Source of the DNA: Bacteroidota bacterium
GTDB lineage: Bacteria > Bacteroidota > Bacteroidia > Chitinophagales > Chitinophagaceae
Assembly (NCBI GenBank): GCA_013286485.1
Contig: JABDFN010000009.1
Coordinates: 1-36,923, forward strand
Reading direction: 5' to 3'
Length of the DNA stretch: 36,923 nucleotides
Under the pieces are notes generated by a model. It was given only the letters and a program-made list of their open reading frames with translations. It was not told the DNA's origin and made no database searches. The position numbers were made by a program, and so were the translations under genes. Positions 34,140 through 36,923 of the stretch are shown one piece after another; positions within the stretch are counted from its first letter, which is position 1; every line of letters starts with the position of its first letter.

Positions 34140-34718
34140 ATGAACATGAATCCAAAAAACAGCAAGACAGTCCTCCTCGTGATGGACATTCAAAATCTTA
34201 TGATGAGCTACTTGCTTGACTCAGAGCCTTTATTGAATAAAATTGAGAAAGCAATCGCCGGGGCCCGTGAAGCAGGGGTGACGGTAGTGTACGTAACACT
34301 TTCGTTCCGCGATGGACATCCGGAAATCCATTCCGAACACCAGCGTTTCGGCCAAATAAAAAATAGCAAGCTGATGTTTACCCCTGCGCACGAAGGGACT
34401 GCTGTACATACGGCAATAGAACCACTTCCAACTGATATTATTGTCAGCAAAAAAAGAGTAAGCGCATTTGCAGGTAGTGATCTTGAAATTATTCTTCGGG
34501 CTCATAAAGCAGAATCTCTGGTTTTATCTGGTTTTTCATCAACGGGAGTGGTATTGAGTACTTTGCGGGAAGCTGCTGATAAAGACTACCATGTGACCGT
34601 CCTTTCCGATGCCTGTGCTGACCCAGAACAGGAAGTTCATGATTTCTTGGTCAAAAAGGTGTTCCCTTTTTCTGGCGAGGTTGCAACTACCGATGAATGG
34701 TTGTCTAAGATAAATTAA
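34140..34718 (+). CDS. Isochorismatase-fold protein lacking the usual catalytic Cys
   Basis: The ATG at 34140 is preferred over a TTG at 34131. The 192-residue product has the cysteine-hydrolase order: VLLVMDIQNLMMSYLLD with the catalytic Asp, the VSKKRVSAFAGSDLEI region with the catalytic Lys, and LVLSGFSSTGVVLSTLREAA where other members have a catalytic Cys (typical CV). Here the position reads TGVV, so Gly replaces Cys. A subfamily with TSGVVLST at this site exists, probably with other chemistry or binding only. It lies 10 bases after the exporter and under the same MarR control, so it may modify or bind the exporter substrate or inducer. Confidence 0.85.
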   Translation: MNMNPKNSKTVLLVMDIQNLMMSYLLDSEPLLNKIEKAIAGAREAGVTVVYVTLSFRDGHPEIHSEHQRFGQIKNSKLMFTPAHEGTAVHTAIEPLPTDIIVSKKRVSAFAGSDLEIILRAHKAESLVLSGFSSTGVVLSTLREAADKDYHVTVLSDACADPEQEVHDFLVKKVFPFSGEVATTDEWLSKIN

Positions 34719-34875
34719 ACGGCAAGGCAGTTGCATATCCTCCTTTTCAGAAGGAAGGTGTGTAACTTGATTTCACACCCCCAATTACAAAATTCTTATC
34801 CACAAGTGTTAATAACTAATTGATTATTATGTCATTTATATCGGAAATTTGTATTAGTAAGTAAGATTTTTTGAA

Positions 34876-35010
34876 ATGTCAAAGAATTCTAAAAAGGTAA
34901 TAGTAGTTTATAGAAGTGCTAAAACGGGCGAATTCGTAAAAGAAAGGTTTGCGAAAGATCACCCAAGTACTACTATCAAGCAACATATTAAGGTTATCAA
35001 AAAAAAGTAA
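34876..35010 (+). CDS. Small conserved basic protein (YRSAKTGxF type)
   Basis: The 44-residue product MSKNSKKVIVVYRSAKTGEF, VKERFAKDHPSTTIKQHIKV, IKKK is lysine-rich. The YRSAKTGEFV...HPSTTIK pattern is found in many short proteins of diverse bacteria and phage, some mis-annotated as transporters. Its role is unknown; the strong basic charge would fit nucleic-acid binding. It is followed by a terminator, so it is a separate unit from the TIR cluster. Confidence 0.7.
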   Translation: MSKNSKKVIVVYRSAKTGEFVKERFAKDHPSTTIKQHIKVIKKK

Positions 35011-35026
35011 CTTAATAATATATAAG

Positions 35027-35065
35027 ACATCTACCGGGTACAGCTATCTGGTAGGTGATTTTTTC
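35027..35065 (+). terminator. Rho-independent terminator
   Basis: An 8-bp stem CATCTACC / GGTAGGTG with one G-T pair and a 14-base loop is followed by ATTTTTTC. It separates the small basic gene from the TIR cluster, so the cluster needs its own promoter in the short gap before 35083 or reads through. Confidence 0.65.
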
Positions 35066-35082
35066 ACTAAAATTCAATATGT

Positions 35083-35313
35083 ATGAACAAACAGTTACTT
35101 CAATTATTTCTAATCTTGCTAGCGGTTGTATTAATTTGGGCTATTGTCAATTCTGTTACAACCTCAAAGGAAAACCGACTGAATCTTTTTGTGGTGGTTC
35201 AGGGACCAATCAATAGTTACATCGAGGCTCGAATGACAATTGGAAAAATTGAGAGCGAGAATACCACTATTGGTGACAATAATTCAATTTTAAAACGAGA
35301 AAAAGATGTCTAA
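35083..35313 (+). CDS. Single-helix membrane protein with C-terminal GDNN motif
   Basis: The 76-residue protein has one N-terminal transmembrane helix (LLQLFLILLAVVLIWAIVNS), then about 45 soluble residues ending in ENTTIGDNNSILKREKDV. The same motif, SNNTVVGDNNEIV, occurs at the start of the TIR protein encoded by the next gene, whose ATG overlaps this gene by 8 bases. The shared GDNN element hints that the two interact or come from one duplicated module. The membrane anchor could place the TIR protein at the membrane. No family was recognised. Confidence 0.7.
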   Translation: MNKQLLQLFLILLAVVLIWAIVNSVTTSKENRLNLFVVVQGPINSYIEARMTIGKIESENTTIGDNNSILKREKDV

Positions 35314-36163
35314 GATTAATATACATTCTCTGCAAAGCAACAATACTGTTGTTGGGGATAACAATGAAATAGTTATGAGTACAAGTCATTACTCGCAAGA
35401 CGCACTTCTTAGGGATGAAGCGGATAGATTTAACCAACATAACATTGAAGCGAATTATTATATCGCTAGCGGGCATAAGAACTTTATTAATGAGTTAAGG
35501 CTTGAGTTGTTTAACTATTATACTGTCGAATCAAAAAGTATCTTTTTGGATCAGGTAAAGAAAGGGCTTATTAAGTACATAAAAGATTTTGAAGAAGAAG
35601 CACCAGATAATGATTTATCGGTTTTACGGAAGATGCTTATGTTCATAGATCAGGAAATAAATGAGCTCCCTAAAATTGTGCAAACAAATTCAATAACGAT
35701 GAAAGGTGGCCGTACTAAAGTTTTTATTAGCTATTCACAAAAAGACAGGTCATTCTTGGATGATTTGAAACGACATTTCAAATCTCTTGAAGATATTGTT
35801 GATTTTTGGGATGACAGCAGAATTGAACCAGGCCAAAAATGGAAAGAGGAAATCGAGTTAGCGATGAATGGCGCTGAAATTGCAATTTTGTTGATAAGCG
35901 CAGATTTTTATTGTTCTGATTTTATTAAAACAAATGAGTTGCCACGTCTACTTAAAAAAGCAAACGAAGAGGGCGCAACAATCCTATGTGTAATATTAAA
36001 GCCGTGTATGTTTGACGATTTTAAAGAAATAAATGTATATCAGGCAATAAATGATCCAAAGAAGTCGATATTAGCTTTGAATGAAGTGCAGAGAGAAGAA
36101 ATGTGGGTTTCATTAGTCACACAAGTTAAGAATATTGTAAACAATAAAGTAAATTCAAAATAA
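35306..36163 (+). CDS. TIR-domain protein, probable NADase effector
   Basis: Residues 1-25 of this 285-residue protein carry VVGDNNEIV, and residues 25-125 are helical. Residues 133-245 form a TIR (TIR_2/SEFIR-like) domain: TKVFISYSQKDRSFLDDLKR, VDFWDDSRIEPGQKWKEEIE, EIAILLISADFYCSDFIK, then TNELPRLL with the candidate catalytic Glu at 211. Bacterial TIR domains with this Glu usually cleave NAD+ upon infection and arrest the cell. It is the second gene of a forward cluster ending in an Abi-alpha-like gene. Its helical N-terminal region may sense the trigger. Roles in cluster and phage defence are inferred. Confidence 0.85.
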   Translation: MSKINIHSLQSNNTVVGDNNEIVMSTSHYSQDALLRDEADRFNQHNIEANYYIASGHKNFINELRLELFNYYTVESKSIFLDQVKKGLIKYIKDFEEEAPDNDLSVLRKMLMFIDQEINELPKIVQTNSITMKGGRTKVFISYSQKDRSFLDDLKRHFKSLEDIVDFWDDSRIEPGQKWKEEIELAMNGAEIAILLISADFYCSDFIKTNELPRLLKKANEEGATILCVILKPCMFDDFKEINVYQAINDPKKSILALNEVQREEMWVSLVTQVKNIVNNKVNSK

Positions 36164-36164
36164 T

Positions 36165-36401
36165 ATGGAGCTCGTTGGAAATTTTGAAGTAGATCGATTG
36201 CACTATTCTTTAATGAAAATCCAAGATAATTTTTTCAAATTATCAGTTCCAACTATGGGGACTGCAAAAAATGCCTTTCATACAGCACCTGATGTATCGG
36301 TGAGAGTAGATGGTGAAAAAATTGAAATTATTGGCTTGCCTACATATCATAATCAACGGGAGGATAAAATAATTTCAGAAATTCGACGACTAGTTTTTTA
36401 A
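36165..36401 (+). CDS. Small unknown protein of the TIR cluster
   Basis: The 78-residue protein starts one base after the TIR stop codon, so it is probably translationally coupled. It has a mix of beta and helix (VGNFEVDRLHYSLMKIQDNF, then VRVDGEKIEIIGLPTYHNQR). No signature or membrane segment was seen. It may be a regulator or inhibitor of the TIR protein; that is a guess from position only. Confidence 0.65.
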   Translation: MELVGNFEVDRLHYSLMKIQDNFFKLSVPTMGTAKNAFHTAPDVSVRVDGEKIEIIGLPTYHNQREDKIISEIRRLVF

Positions 36402-36403
36402 TT

Positions 36404-36688
36404 GTGAATAATAATTTTGAAGTGCCAATAGGTTGGGATAGAGTTGCAGTAGGATTTTGGAACACTATTGTAAAAGGAAAAGCATACTCTGTTTGGTATG
36501 TTTTAGCAAAATCAAACGAACTTCCGATTGATTTTGATAAGGTAAAATTTAAGAAGAGGCTAATTAAAAAGGAAAATAAAAAGTGGTGGTATTCATCTTC
36601 ATATAGAGATGGTTCAGTATCTATTTCTACGGGTGATCGTTATGAGGCAAGTTTACTTAAACACTTAATAAATAGATGGGAGGAATGA
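36404..36688 (+). CDS. Small aromatic-rich unknown protein of the TIR cluster
   Basis: The 94-residue protein starts at GTG 36404, two bases after the previous stop codon. It is rich in Trp and Tyr (IGWDRVAVGFWNTIVKGKAY, KKWWYSSSYRDGSVSI). No family was recognised. The last codons overlap the next start by 4 bases (ATGA), so it is coupled to the Abi-alpha-like gene. It could be a chaperone, inhibitor or sensor in this operon. Confidence 0.65.
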   Translation: MNNNFEVPIGWDRVAVGFWNTIVKGKAYSVWYVLAKSNELPIDFDKVKFKKRLIKKENKKWWYSSSYRDGSVSISTGDRYEASLLKHLINRWEE

Positions 36689-36923
36689 CAATGGAAAAGA
36701 AAATTGATATTACCTCTTCGGTATTAGAAAAAGGAATTGATGCGGCGAGAAGCTTTTTAGGTAAATTGATAATGCCAGCAGTAGAAGAAACTGGTTTATT
36801 GTTAAAGGATCAAGTCACGTTATGGAAGTTTAATAATCAAGTTAAAATATTAAACACGGCCAAACGGTATTGTGAAAAGAATAATATTTCTCCTAAGCAA
36901 ATTTCATTAAAGCTTCTCTGCCC
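36685..36923 (+). CDS. DUF4393 / Abi-alpha-like protein (3' partial)
   Basis: The frame starts at ATG 36685 (in-frame ATG 36691 is an alternative) and runs off the window. The visible start, ITSSVLEKGIDAARSFLGKL, IMPAVEETGLLLKDQVTLWK, FNNQVKILNTAKRYCEKNN and SPKQISLKLLCP, has the pattern of DUF4393/Abi_alpha proteins (a conserved P-x-x-E-x-G-x-L-L-x-D followed by a tryptophan/arginine-phenylalanine-asparagine turn). Abi-alpha members are linked to phage abortive infection. Only about 79 residues are seen, so the call rests on this N-terminal block. Confidence 0.65.
   Translation, partial: MTMEKKIDITSSVLEKGIDAARSFLGKLIMPAVEETGLLLKDQVTLWKFNNQVKILNTAKRYCEKNNISPKQISLKLLC

Overview
The window looks like part of a chromosome from a Bacteroidota species, most likely a Chitinophagaceae-type organism. 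Several secreted proteins end in type IX secretion (T9SS) sorting domains of the YPNP type. PKD, ELWxxDGT and SBBP-like repeat proteins are present. Two promoters match the Bacteroidota -33 TTG / -7 TAnnTTTG pattern, and the DNA is AT-rich. All assignments come from reading the sequence; no database search was run.

Layout. (1) 1-5.55 kb: two large T9SS cargo proteins; the first is cut by the window start. (2) 5.55-15 kb: an AT-rich accessory island. It holds a decayed outer-membrane gene tail, a four-helix OB-fold membrane protein, a small XRE regulator, a minus-strand group with a divergent family-A-polymerase-like palm protein and a winged-helix protein, then a plus-strand group: ParB-N/DNA methyltransferase fusion, excisionase-like HTH and tyrosine recombinase. 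Paired CTGCCACC repeats and a strong terminator follow the recombinase. (3) 15-21.4 kb: a scarred region where two unrelated genes are both cut at one junction near 15.66 kb. It also has a tRNA 3'-end-like sequence, an ELWxxDGT T9SS protein, an orphan T9SS C-terminal fragment, an Mrr-like restriction endonuclease and a frameshifted winged-helix gene. (4) 21.4-27 kb: a LamG-like T9SS protein, a lipoprotein, an NTF2/beta-lactamase fusion, a GC-richer hairpin-rich non-coding stretch, a frameshifted Cys-rich (DnaJ zinc-finger-like) gene and a DUF3050 protein. (5) 27-32 kb: an operon-like run (membrane protein, AraC regulator, SnoaL-like protein, NAPE-PLD-like MBL hydrolase) preceded by two direct repeats that look like AraC half-sites, then SnoaL-like, TMEM175-like and APCDD1-like genes. 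(6) 32.2-34.7 kb: MarR regulator divergent from an MFS exporter and a cysteine-hydrolase-fold protein, with a compact shared operator/promoter. (7) 34.9-36.9 kb: a tight co-directional cluster consisting of a small membrane protein, a TIR-domain protein with an apparent NADase glutamate, two small unknown proteins and the start of a DUF4393/Abi-alpha-like protein.

The most promising candidate for an undescribed system is the right-edge TIR/Abi-alpha-like cluster, where two adjacent proteins share a GDNN motif. It has the look of a phage-defence (abortive-infection) operon and continues past the window. Second is the polymerase-like palm protein with its winged-helix partner in the 8-11 kb island. 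Many truncated or frameshifted genes suggest either an active recombination zone or some indel errors in the assembly.
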